In this document: positions 1 through 6,019 of the stretch, in pieces
How the letters are laid out: the number at the start of each line of letters is the position of its first letter
How positions within the stretch are numbered: position 1 is the stretch's first letter
Source of the DNA: Actinomycetes bacterium
GTDB taxonomy: Bacteria > Actinomycetota > Aquicultoria > CAJVYJ01 > JAUVQD01
Direction: 5' to 3'
Assembly (NCBI GenBank): GCA_030666075.1
Contig: DAOUYN010000044.1
Coordinates: 1-7,206, forward strand
DNA: 7,206 bases
Translations under genes and position numbers: made by a program
Notes under the pieces: generated by a model
Told to the model about the DNA's origin: nothing
What the model saw: only the letters and a program-made list of their open reading frames with translations
The model's database searches: none

Positions 1-177
1 GGGCGGATCAGCCACATCGAGGACGGAGTCGATCCATGGTCGCGGATGAAGAAATTCGTCAAACGCGCGCTTTACATCGAAGACACTTTATTTACCGTCT
101 CCGATCGGATGATCAAGGCGAACCGCCTAGATGACTTGCGCGAGGTAGACTCGCTGATCGTCACCGATCCGCTATAG
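1..177 (+). CDS. 3' end of an unrecognised protein gene (5' truncated by window edge)
   Basis: Frame 1 is open from the first base to a TAG at 175-177 and gives a 58-residue C-terminal fragment. It is rich in charged residues and looks like a helical, soluble C-terminus (the last residues read EVDSLIVTDPL). There is no membrane segment, Cys pair or motif that I recognise, so I assign no function. It ends 16 nt before the start of the SanA-like gene on the same strand, so the two are probably co-transcribed. The reading is supported by the full open frame and the tight spacing to the next gene. The fragment is too short for a family call. Confidence 0.55.
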   Translation, partial: GRISHIEDGVDPWSRMKKFVKRALYIEDTLFTVSDRMIKANRLDDLREVDSLIVTDPL

Positions 178-193
178 ACGATAGAATAGCCGC

Positions 194-856
194 ATGAGAA
201 GAAGTATTCGCATCGTTACCTGGAGCGCACTGACGATAGTCATCGGCGCATTATTCACGCTGATCTCAGCCAACTTGATGGTTCAGCAAAACGTAAAAGC
301 GATAAAAACGGACATCCGAACAGTGGAGCCGAGCACTGTGGCCATTGTCCTAGGCGCTAAAGTCTATCCGGACGCCAGTCTTTCAGCGATGCTCGCCGAT
401 CGGGTCGATACCGGAATAGACCTCTATGAGTCCGGCAAGGTGAAAAAACTGCTGATGTCCGGGGACCATGGACGAAAAGGCTACGATGAGGTCAATGCCA
501 TGCGCGCCCGCGCGGTTGAACGAGGGGTACCCGAAAACGACATCTTCACCGACCACGCGGGTTTCTCCACATACGAAAGCATGGTCCGCGCGAAAAAGGT
601 CTTCAAGGTCACCGACGCTATCATCGTTTCGCAAGATTTTCACCTGCCTCGAGCTCTATTTGTGGCCCGAGATGCCGGATTGAAAGCTCAAGGCGTCGCC
701 GCAGACCGGCGTCCTTACCTTACAGGGAGGGCCTCGCGACTGAGAGAGTACGCGGCCAACGTCAAGGCGCTTTGGGAGACAGCGGTCAATGCTGAACCGA
801 CCTATCTCGGCCCCACTATTCCAATTATAGGCGACGGGCGGGCCAGCCGCGGATAA
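194..856 (+). CDS. SanA/YdcF-like (DUF218) membrane-anchored protein
   Basis: A 220-residue protein with one N-terminal membrane helix (about residues 8-28) followed by a DUF218/YdcF-type Rossmann-like domain on the extracytoplasmic side. Family signatures visible in order are VLGAK (52-56), SGD (89-91), DEVNAM (98-103), the acidic/aromatic stretch DHAGFSTYESM (120-130) and VSQDFHLPRALFVAR (145-159). The length and single-anchor layout match SanA, an E. coli envelope protein linked to vancomycin resistance at high temperature and to cell-wall barrier function; its biochemical reaction is not settled. The ATG at 194 lies 16 nt after the preceding stop and has no clear Shine-Dalgarno sequence, so translation may depend on coupling. 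Family assignment is firm. The role in envelope integrity is inferred from homologues. Confidence 0.88.
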   Translation: MRRSIRIVTWSALTIVIGALFTLISANLMVQQNVKAIKTDIRTVEPSTVAIVLGAKVYPDASLSAMLADRVDTGIDLYESGKVKKLLMSGDHGRKGYDEVNAMRARAVERGVPENDIFTDHAGFSTYESMVRAKKVFKVTDAIIVSQDFHLPRALFVARDAGLKAQGVAADRRPYLTGRASRLREYAANVKALWETAVNAEPTYLGPTIPIIGDGRASRG

Positions 857-885
857 ATAGAGGTCAGACGGGTATATTCCGCGAC

Positions 886-1344
886 GTGAAATACGCGCTG
901 ACACTCGCGAGTTCCGTTATCTGTTGCCTGATGGTTCTTGCCGGGCCGGCTCAAGCTTTTCATTCTGTCCAGAATCAAGGCCGCGGGTCCGTATCGCTTC
1001 ACGCTGTCGATAAAGACCTGCCGGAACAGGCCCACGGAACAGCCAAGTTCCGGCTCAAGCGCCGGGCATCGGGCTTTTACAGCCTGACCGTCAAAGTTAA
1101 GGTACGCACACTCCATAAACGCGCCGGTCGTGTCTTTGAAGCCTGGCTCGTCGACGAAGAGACCGGGTACGCACTGAGCCTCGGCACATTCAACACGAAC
1201 AATAGCGGGAATTGCGGGTTCTCTATCCGCCGACCGATCACGAATATCGCTCAATTCAACAGACTCATAATCACTAGTGAGAAAACCGACGACTTCGATC
1301 CCACACCTAACGGGCCTGTATTGCTTGAGGGCAAAAAGAACTAG
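886..1344 (+). CDS. Small secreted protein with RskA C-terminal-like domain
   Basis: A 152-residue protein starting at GTG with a typical signal peptide: Lys2, a hydrophobic core at about residues 4-20, and a PAQA|F site that predicts signal peptidase I cleavage after Ala24. The mature part is a predicted all-beta domain. Its second half contains FEAWLVDEETG, then LGTFNTNNSGN, then IITSEKTDDFDPTPNGPVLL. This order (a WLV strand, a SLGxF strand, then an I-x-x-E/S strand with P-x-P-x-GPVLL) resembles the extracytoplasmic domain of RskA-type anti-sigma-K factors. No anti-sigma N-terminal region or membrane helix is present, so it is a freestanding secreted version and not an anti-sigma factor. 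The GTG lies 29 nt after the SanA-like stop, with only a weak distant AGAGG upstream. Ligand and role are unknown. Confidence 0.75.
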   Translation: MKYALTLASSVICCLMVLAGPAQAFHSVQNQGRGSVSLHAVDKDLPEQAHGTAKFRLKRRASGFYSLTVKVKVRTLHKRAGRVFEAWLVDEETGYALSLGTFNTNNSGNCGFSIRRPITNIAQFNRLIITSEKTDDFDPTPNGPVLLEGKKN

Positions 1345-1358
1345 TCACAAAAAGAACT
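1332..1358 (+). repeat. 11-bp direct repeat across a stop codon
   Basis: The 11-mer caaaaagaact occurs at 1332-1342 and again at 1348-1358, a 16-nt period. The first copy includes the last codons of the secreted-protein gene and the T of its TAG stop. It is probably a local slippage duplication. No function is evident. Confidence 0.6.
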
Positions 1359-1459
1359 GTCATCTTCTTTCCTTGACTAAAGATATGCCAGCTTGTTCCC
1401 GAATATTTGATAGAATACTAGGGCATTCAAACTTGTATCCAGCTCAATAGGAGGCTGCA
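1345..1459 (+). promoter_or_regulatory. Intergenic region with probable promoter for the stator operon
   Basis: This 115-bp A/T-rich gap precedes the two-gene stator unit and is the likely place for its promoter. A good -35-like TTGACT is at 1373-1378 and a -10-like TAGAAT at 1411-1416, but they are 32 nt apart and cannot pair as a sigma-70 promoter. A weaker pairing is TTGTTC (1393-1398) with AATACT (1414-1419), 15 nt apart. An A/T-only stem (AAAGAA 1351-1356 with TTCTTT 1365-1370) is too weak to be called a terminator. The exact promoter is therefore unresolved. Confidence 0.35.
1449..1454 (+). promoter_or_regulatory. Strong Shine-Dalgarno sequence of the MotA/TolQ/ExbB-like gene
   Basis: A perfect AGGAGG lies 5 nt before the ATG at 1460. 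It fixes the start codon and is the strongest plus-strand ribosome binding site in the window, in contrast to the weak ones of the two genes upstream. This suggests the stator unit is translated independently of them. Confidence 0.85.
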
Positions 1460-2911
1460 ATGGGGAGTAAGCTCGAGGAAATCAAGATACCGGTCGCGTC
1501 TGGAGCGAACAAGGATTACCTTAAGTACTCCAAAGGGCTGCTAAATGTCTCGTCGTCGCAAGTGGCGTTTCGCGCCCTGCTCTCGACGGTCGTTGTCTTC
1601 GCTCTCATGTGGGCAGCCAAATTAGCCGGCGGCGCACAAATCCCGGGAGTCGGCTGGGTCCTGACCCTCTTTCTCGAACGAAGCCCCATCCAATACGTGA
1701 GCACCCTGACGTTCTTTTCCGGCATGTGGTTCCTGATCTTAAAGGCGCCGGAGATCGAGAAAGAGGCCAAGGGCTTCGAGTTGCTCAACTTCCCCGAGCT
1801 GGCCCAATGGCCCTATGGCGCCGATGTCGCCGCCGGTGTAGCCCTGAAGATCCAGAAGTTCTCGATCGATCAACGCAACCTGGCTATCGTGCGGCGGTTC
1901 AACACGGCGCTCCAACGCCTTATCCACACTCACGACACCTCTCAAGTACACGATGTATTGAATACGATGAGCGATATTGACCGGGAGATCGCCGATGCCA
2001 GTTACCGGTCCGTCCGGTTTGCCGCCTGGTTCATCCCGGTCGCCGGTTTTCTCGGAACGGTCCTCGGCATCAGCCAAGCGATCAGCGGCTTCGCCGGGAT
2101 CGTCGGGAGCGAGAAGGCTATCAGCCTCAACTCAGTCAAACCGGTGCTGGCGGAAGCGACCCTCAGTCTGGGCGTAGCTTTCGATACGACCCTGCTGGCT
2201 CTAGCACTCAGCGCTGTCCTGATGTTGGTACTGTTCACTGTTCAGCGGCGCGAGGAGATCTTCCTTTCAGCCGTCGATGAGTTCTGCATCTCCGAGATCG
2301 TCAATAAGACGATAGTGGCCGATCCGGGTACTTCCAAGATCCTGGAGGGCCTGAGCGATCTGACGGAACGCCTGGTCGACTCAGTCGGCGATCTGACCGG
2401 CACCATACGGACCGACTTCCGGAAACTTGCCAGCACGCTGGAGAAACGGGACGAGGAGCGGATACCGGAGCTTATAGAGACGATCCAAGCGCGCTTCGCG
2501 CACTTCATGGATTCACGGGACAAGAACGATAAGGGCTTCCAGACGCAGCTGACCCTACTCTTATCTAATCTTGGCAGTATTGTTGAACGAGGCAAAGCCG
2601 TCGAAGGCTTTGTGGCCGGGCTGGGCGAACTGACTAATCTGGCGAACATCCTGGAGTCGAACCAAGCTTCGGTAGAATTGATGCGCGAGACGATGCAAGC
2701 GCTCCAAGTAGAAACACATGAGGCCCTGACTGAACAGCAGAAAGTGACGCAAGAAGCCCTGGTCGAGCTCTCTAAGCAGACGAAGGAAGTCCTCGAGGAG
2801 CAGCAGAAGCAGACTCGAGAGGCGCTCACACAGAACAAAGAGGCCTTCGATCAATTGTTGACGCCGCTCGAAAAACTCTCGACAGGCATCAAGATCAAAG
2901 TCGGAGAATAA
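1460..2911 (+). CDS. MotA/TolQ/ExbB-family proton-channel protein with long hendecad coiled-coil tail
   Basis: A 483-residue membrane protein with four predicted helices (about 35-53, 76-94, 186-212 and 229-262). The last two carry the family core: IPVAGFLGTVLGISQAISGF (192-211), equivalent to the GLFGTVWGI helix of ExbB/TolQ, and LGVAFDTTLLALALS (237-251), whose Thr243/Thr244 sit where the family keeps a conserved pore Thr. In family topology, residues 95-185 and everything after 262 are cytoplasmic. The tail of about 220 residues is unusually long for ExbB or TolQ. It is helical and ends in five consecutive 11-residue repeats (410-464), each beginning E-x-L/M or similar (EALTEQQKVTQ, EALVELSKQTK, EVLEEQQKQTR). 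Such proteins form a pentamer around a dimer of an ExbD/MotB-type partner and couple ion flow to rotation; the next gene, 3 nt away, encodes such a partner. The long tail recalls ZorA of the Zorya defence system, but the partner differs. Family membership is firm; the process powered is unknown. Confidence 0.9.
   Translation: MGSKLEEIKIPVASGANKDYLKYSKGLLNVSSSQVAFRALLSTVVVFALMWAAKLAGGAQIPGVGWVLTLFLERSPIQYVSTLTFFSGMWFLILKAPEIEKEAKGFELLNFPELAQWPYGADVAAGVALKIQKFSIDQRNLAIVRRFNTALQRLIHTHDTSQVHDVLNTMSDIDREIADASYRSVRFAAWFIPVAGFLGTVLGISQAISGFAGIVGSEKAISLNSVKPVLAEATLSLGVAFDTTLLALALSAVLMLVLFTVQRREEIFLSAVDEFCISEIVNKTIVADPGTSKILEGLSDLTERLVDSVGDLTGTIRTDFRKLASTLEKRDEERIPELIETIQARFAHFMDSRDKNDKGFQTQLTLLLSNLGSIVERGKAVEGFVAGLGELTNLANILESNQASVELMRETMQALQVETHEALTEQQKVTQEALVELSKQTKEVLEEQQKQTREALTQNKEAFDQLLTPLEKLSTGIKIKVGE
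2687..2851 (+). repeat. Five tandem hendecad (33-nt) coding repeats in the stator tail
   Basis: Residues 410-464 of the channel protein divide into five 11-residue units starting at E410, E421, E432, E443 and E454. Units 2-4 are the closest to each other, with E-[AV]-L at the start and a Q/K-rich end. The 11-residue period favours a right-handed or nearly straight coiled coil over the usual heptad left-handed one. The units differ at DNA level, so this is an old protein repeat and not a recent tandem duplication. Confidence 0.75.
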
Positions 2912-2914
2912 GAC

Positions 2915-4165
2915 ATGGCCCGCCGCCGCGCCGGTTCCGGCGATGCCTCGTTCGGGAACCTCGCTTTTCTCGACATCTTGGCCAACTCTATCGGGGCCAT
3001 AACCTTTATCTTCCTGATGTTCTTCATCATCATCGCGGGGCTCGTCCGCCCTAGCGAATTTCGGATCATCACCAACTCCCTGCCGGACGCGAGGGCGGAG
3101 ACCACGTATAAAGTGTCACTGGCCGCCGTCGGCGGTGTCGAACCTTATGAGTGGATGGTTCCTAGCGGCCGACTCCCAGAAGGCATGAGCCTGGACTCAA
3201 AGACGGGCGCGCTACATGGGTCGCCGAGCGAAGAGGGCACGTATCGCTTTGTCCTTCAGGTGAGCGACGATACGGATGAGCAAACCCAAATCGTCAAGCA
3301 GAGCTTAGTCATGCGGGTGCGCAAGCCATCGGACCGGCAGGTTATCGGGGATATGCCGCTCGAAATATCGACAGGCCTCATGACGCCGACAGCAGTCGGA
3401 AAACACTATGACATCACGCTAGCGGCGACGGGCGGCCAAGAACCATACCACTGGTCCGCGGTCGATGGGCTGCCTCCCGGCCTGGCGCTCCAGGATGACC
3501 GACTCATCGGTATACCTCAAACCAGCGGTAATTGGCGCTTCACCTTACGCGTCGAAGACGATCTCCGAGTCGCTTATGAAAAGGAGTTTTTAGTCTCCAT
3601 CGACCATCGGACGGTCCTGACCGACGAATTACTGGAGCCACTGAAAATCGCGACCCGGGAACTCCCGCATGGCGTTGTCAGGAAAGAGTATATTATCGCG
3701 CTATCGGCCAACGGCGGTGTCCCGCCATATTCCTGGTCGCTCGAAAGGGGTGAACTGCCGCGCGGCCTGATCCTCGACAACCAGACCGGCGTGATCACCG
3801 GGGAACCTCGACAAGTGTCGGAGACGAGCTTCATGGTCTCGGCGACAGATTCTCGAGGGAAGAAGGAAATGGCCAGCCGCAAATTTCGTCTCACTGTCGA
3901 CCCGGTCTTCTTTGAATCCACGGCCCAAAATCCCTTCATGAACGTGTGGGTGTTCGGATTCTTCGCCCTTTTGCTTTTTGCGGGCATCGCCCTTCTGGCA
4001 ACGTTTCTCATCGGAATCCAGTGTCCTTGGGACCACAGCTGGCGCTGTAAAACCATCGGGAAGGACGAAAACGGCCGGACTATCTATAAGTGCCGGCACG
4101 GCCACACGTTCGTCAATGAGCCACGGCTTCTCGCGAGCAAAAGCCCGACCGCGCCCCCACGCTAG
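2915..4165 (+). CDS. ExbD/MotB-like membrane protein with three Ig-like repeats and a cytoplasmic Cys/His tail
   Basis: A 416-residue protein. The basic N-terminus (MARRR) is followed by a helix at about 17-44 containing FLDILANSIG, with a single acidic residue, Asp20, placed like the proton-binding Asp of ExbD/TolR/MotB (compare PFIDVMLVLL in ExbD). Residues 58-330 hold three repeats of a He_PIG-type putative Ig domain, at about 63-118, 163-215 and 257-312. Each contains the signature Y-x-[VI]-x-L-A/S-A-x-GG-x-x-PY-x-W and a following GxLPxG or GLPPG turn. A second helix (about 343-367) returns the chain to the cytoplasm, where a tail of about 50 residues has C370, H374, W376, C378, C393, H395 and H397, resembling a small zinc ribbon (C-x3-H-x-W ... 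KC-x-H-G-H). No OmpA-like peptidoglycan-binding domain is seen. The ATG lies 3 nt after the channel gene, with GGAG 8 nt upstream, so the two are co-translated partners. Each domain is recognisable; the combination is unfamiliar to me and its function unknown. Confidence 0.85.
   Translation: MARRRAGSGDASFGNLAFLDILANSIGAITFIFLMFFIIIAGLVRPSEFRIITNSLPDARAETTYKVSLAAVGGVEPYEWMVPSGRLPEGMSLDSKTGALHGSPSEEGTYRFVLQVSDDTDEQTQIVKQSLVMRVRKPSDRQVIGDMPLEISTGLMTPTAVGKHYDITLAATGGQEPYHWSAVDGLPPGLALQDDRLIGIPQTSGNWRFTLRVEDDLRVAYEKEFLVSIDHRTVLTDELLEPLKIATRELPHGVVRKEYIIALSANGGVPPYSWSLERGELPRGLILDNQTGVITGEPRQVSETSFMVSATDSRGKKEMASRKFRLTVDPVFFESTAQNPFMNVWVFGFFALLLFAGIALLATFLIGIQCPWDHSWRCKTIGKDENGRTIYKCRHGHTFVNEPRLLASKSPTAPPR
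4162..4165. other. Convergent genes sharing one CTAG for both stop codons
   Basis: The plus-strand Ig-repeat gene stops with TAG at 4163-4165 and the minus-strand cytochrome gene stops with TAG read from 4164-4162. The two genes overlap tail to tail by four bases in a self-complementary CTAG. No hairpin followed by a T-run is present on either side, so both transcripts probably run into the opposite gene. Confidence 0.9.
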
Positions 4166-5445
4166 ATATCCTGAGAACGCGCCTTTGTGTGGCAATTGCT
4201 GCAAAATTCCAGCGTGTGACAGCGACCGCACTTTTCCGTCCCCATCTTTTTGACAGCCTGCGGATGTTGCTGGCGCCAACTCGTCCCGGCAGCCAATATA
4301 TCTTTGGCGATCGTTTTGGGCGCCCCGTTGATGATATCGAGATGGTGGCAATCATCACAAAAGTTGGCTGTTTTTTCGCTGCGGCCGTGGCACCTCGAGC
4401 AGACCTTGGCGGAATCGACGGCACGCCCGGCAGCGGTCCGGATCACCCCGCGGGAGGCAGCGGCTTTTGAATGGACCTGGATCCAACCAGCTTCCGTGGC
4501 TTCTCCGGACTCGAGGTAATACTTATTCCAAGCGGGAGTGTTGTGCGGCATGACTATCCCGCCGTGGCAAGCATCGCTGCAGTCCGGCGGGTTCTTGGAC
4601 CGTAGCGGCCTCTTATTTCGGTCATGACATCCAAGGCAGACGAAGAAGTCTTTCTGGGCCTCTTTCCCGTGCCGGTCTCCGGATCGCCAGGCGACGCCTT
4701 TGACGTCACCGTGATCCATCAAGCCATTGCGGGGCATTAATGACCAGGACGAGTCGTGGCAAGTCCGGCATTCGGTGGGGGGCTTCTTTCCAGCAACCAG
4801 CTTTAGTGTCTCCTCGTTGCGCCATTGACCGTCAAGACTATGACAGCGCCAGCAACCCTCTCGCATCGTCACGAAATCCTTATACTTAAAGTCCGGCGTC
4901 CAGCTTCTTATCGGCTCGAACCGTTCGGCCCCGCTGTGAGCGATCCTGTTATGACAGACGGTGCAATCCATATCCATGGCCGAGTGCGCGTCATGCATCG
5001 GTCCTTGCGGGCGCGGCACCGGCTTTTTCCCCTGCATAGTGGCGTTCTCGGCATGACACCGAAGACACCGCGCCTTACCGATGCCCTTCTGGCTGAACTC
5101 GCTGTCCGCGTTAAGGGGCTTTTCGAAAGAATCAAACTGCGTCTGAACAAAGCGGGTGATCGGATTGACTAACTTCTGTGCGGGCGTATCCAGATGACAA
5201 AGATGACACGGGACCGAGGAGTGGCTTGACTGCAACCAGCTTTGATATTCAGCGTAGGTCGGGTGACAAACCTGTCCGCATAATGCCGGGTTGGTCGCCA
5301 TTGGCGTGCCGCTCCAATAAAGCCCCATGACGACAAGAAGGAGTAAGGCGTAGATCGCGCCCATCAGGAGGCGCCGGACTCTTTTATTCTTCCAGGACCC
5401 CAGTACCAGCAAGTTGCGCCGGAATTCCGGATCTCTCCAGTTCAA
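4162..5445 (-). CDS. Membrane-anchored dodecaheme c-type cytochrome (NapC/NirT-like N-terminus)
   Basis: A 427-residue protein with a basic N-terminus, one membrane helix (about 26-44, an uncleaved anchor) and an extracytoplasmic domain carrying 12 heme-binding motifs. Ten are CX2CH, with first Cys at 80, 127, 161, 198, 226, 270, 349, 363, 406 and 415. Two are CX3CH: CGQVCH at 56-61 and CSDACH at 289-294. The anchor followed by a heme motif and SSHSSVPCHLCH resembles NapC/NirT/NrfH quinol-oxidising cytochromes, but those carry four or five hemes, so the remainder is an extended multiheme domain. It probably moves electrons between the quinone pool and extracytoplasmic partners. Start: the in-frame codon just before 5445 is TGA, so TTG at 5445 is the earliest start. 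There is no good Shine-Dalgarno sequence, and the next Met (residue 28) lies inside the helix. It is the third minus-strand gene after the dehydrogenase and lipoprotein genes. Confidence 0.9.
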   Translation of the reverse strand: MNWRDPEFRRNLLVLGSWKNKRVRRLLMGAIYALLLLVVMGLYWSGTPMATNPALCGQVCHPTYAEYQSWLQSSHSSVPCHLCHLDTPAQKLVNPITRFVQTQFDSFEKPLNADSEFSQKGIGKARCLRCHAENATMQGKKPVPRPQGPMHDAHSAMDMDCTVCHNRIAHSGAERFEPIRSWTPDFKYKDFVTMREGCWRCHSLDGQWRNEETLKLVAGKKPPTECRTCHDSSWSLMPRNGLMDHGDVKGVAWRSGDRHGKEAQKDFFVCLGCHDRNKRPLRSKNPPDCSDACHGGIVMPHNTPAWNKYYLESGEATEAGWIQVHSKAAASRGVIRTAAGRAVDSAKVCSRCHGRSEKTANFCDDCHHLDIINGAPKTIAKDILAAGTSWRQQHPQAVKKMGTEKCGRCHTLEFCSNCHTKARSQDI

Positions 5446-5518
5446 TCAAGTATCATCTCGATTCTTAGCGACAGACCCTTGAGTGAAGCCTAGAACTCAA
5501 CCAGTCGAGCATTATTAT
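5446..5518 (-). other. Short gap between lipoprotein and cytochrome genes
   Basis: These 73 bases contain one weak inverted repeat, TTGAGT at 5479-5484 with ACTCAA at 5495-5500 (10-nt loop). It has neither a G/C-rich stem nor a T-run and so is not a convincing terminator. I see no clear promoter. Read-through from the lipoprotein gene into the cytochrome gene is the simplest model. Confidence 0.4.
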
Positions 5519-6016
5519 CTATTCAGCGTAGATGTACTCTAGGTCTTCGACCATGATCTCCCAGGCTCCGGCGGACTCGACCCGCCAGAAGAAATCGCCG
5601 GTCTCGGCGAAATTCAATGTCTCCCCTGTGGCTTCAGTCAACTGACCGTGATGAGGAGCGCTAGCAGGGTCGTCACCGGCCCTGTAAAGCGTCGCCTTAA
5701 ACTGCCCGTCGCCAGGCGCGGTAGCAGTCACCCGCCAGTAGTCCTCCGTCTTGATGGAAAACGGACCGGTATCGGCATTCCCGTTTCCGGAGAATTCTCC
5801 GACGGTTCGGAATTTATCTTCTTTCGGGGCGTCTGGAATGTCTTCATCATCCACTTCCGCCTCGGGGTTAGCGATCACGTCTTCAATAGAACCATCGTCA
5901 GGCGGGTTGTTGCTGGAGGTAGAAGTCGGGCCGGAGCAACCGCTCAGTACTAATACCGCTCCGATCGCCACCAGGCATGCCAGAAGCCAAGATACTTTTG
6001 CCGACCTTCCGTTCAT
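5519..6016 (-). CDS. Predicted lipoprotein with C-terminal beta-rich domain
   Basis: A 165-residue protein from the ATG at 6016. That start is chosen because AGGAGGG lies directly upstream, whereas an in-frame ATG at 6070 has no such site and would bury the signal peptide. The N-terminus is a classical lipoprotein signal: Arg/Lys, a hydrophobic core (8-24) and lipobox LSGC with Cys27 as the lipidated residue. A flexible linker rich in Ser, Asn, Pro and acidic residues follows (28-68). Residues 70-160 form a predicted beta-sandwich with FSGNGNADTGPFSI and two aromatic strands, YWRVTATA and FFWRVESAGAWEIMVEDL. I recognise the fold style (small surface or lipoprotein beta domains ending in G-x-W-x-I-x-V/I-E) but not a named function. 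It sits between the dehydrogenase and cytochrome genes on the same strand, though a separate promoter seems present. Confidence 0.82.
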   Translation of the reverse strand: MNGRSAKVSWLLACLVAIGAVLVLSGCSGPTSTSSNNPPDDGSIEDVIANPEAEVDDEDIPDAPKEDKFRTVGEFSGNGNADTGPFSIKTEDYWRVTATAPGDGQFKATLYRAGDDPASAPHHGQLTEATGETLNFAETGDFFWRVESAGAWEIMVEDLEYIYAE

Positions 6017-6019
6017 TGA

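Noticed and set aside
802..1254. 150-residue minus-strand open frame
   Set aside because: It lies opposite the secreted-protein gene, whose signal peptide and domain are convincing, and has no features of its own.
1373..1416. TTGACT and TAGAAT as one sigma-70 promoter
   Set aside because: The two boxes are 32 nt apart, far outside the 15-19 nt range.
2242..2838. 198-residue minus-strand open frame rich in Ser, Arg and Cys
   Set aside because: This is the antisense of the coiled-coil tail of the channel protein; its skewed composition is what the complement of Glu/Leu/Gln-rich coding sequence gives.
1460..4165. The stator pair as a Zorya (ZorAB) defence module
   Set aside because: The channel protein with a long tail fits, but the partner lacks the OmpA/MotB-like peptidoglycan-binding domain of ZorB, and no ZorC/D/E-type gene follows; the next gene is a convergent cytochrome.
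1460..4165. The stator pair as MotAB, ExbBD or TolQR
   Set aside because: No flagellar, TonB or Tol genes are nearby. The cytoplasmic tail and the Ig-repeat partner with a second membrane helix do not match these families.
3701..4351. 216-residue minus-strand open frame
   Set aside because: It is a shadow of the Ig-repeat gene and of the end of the cytochrome gene. It has no ribosome site or recognisable domain, and both overlapped genes are clearly real.
5479..5500. Inverted repeat as a terminator after the lipoprotein gene
   Set aside because: The stem is only six mixed A/T-G/C pairs with a 10-nt loop and no T-run on either strand.
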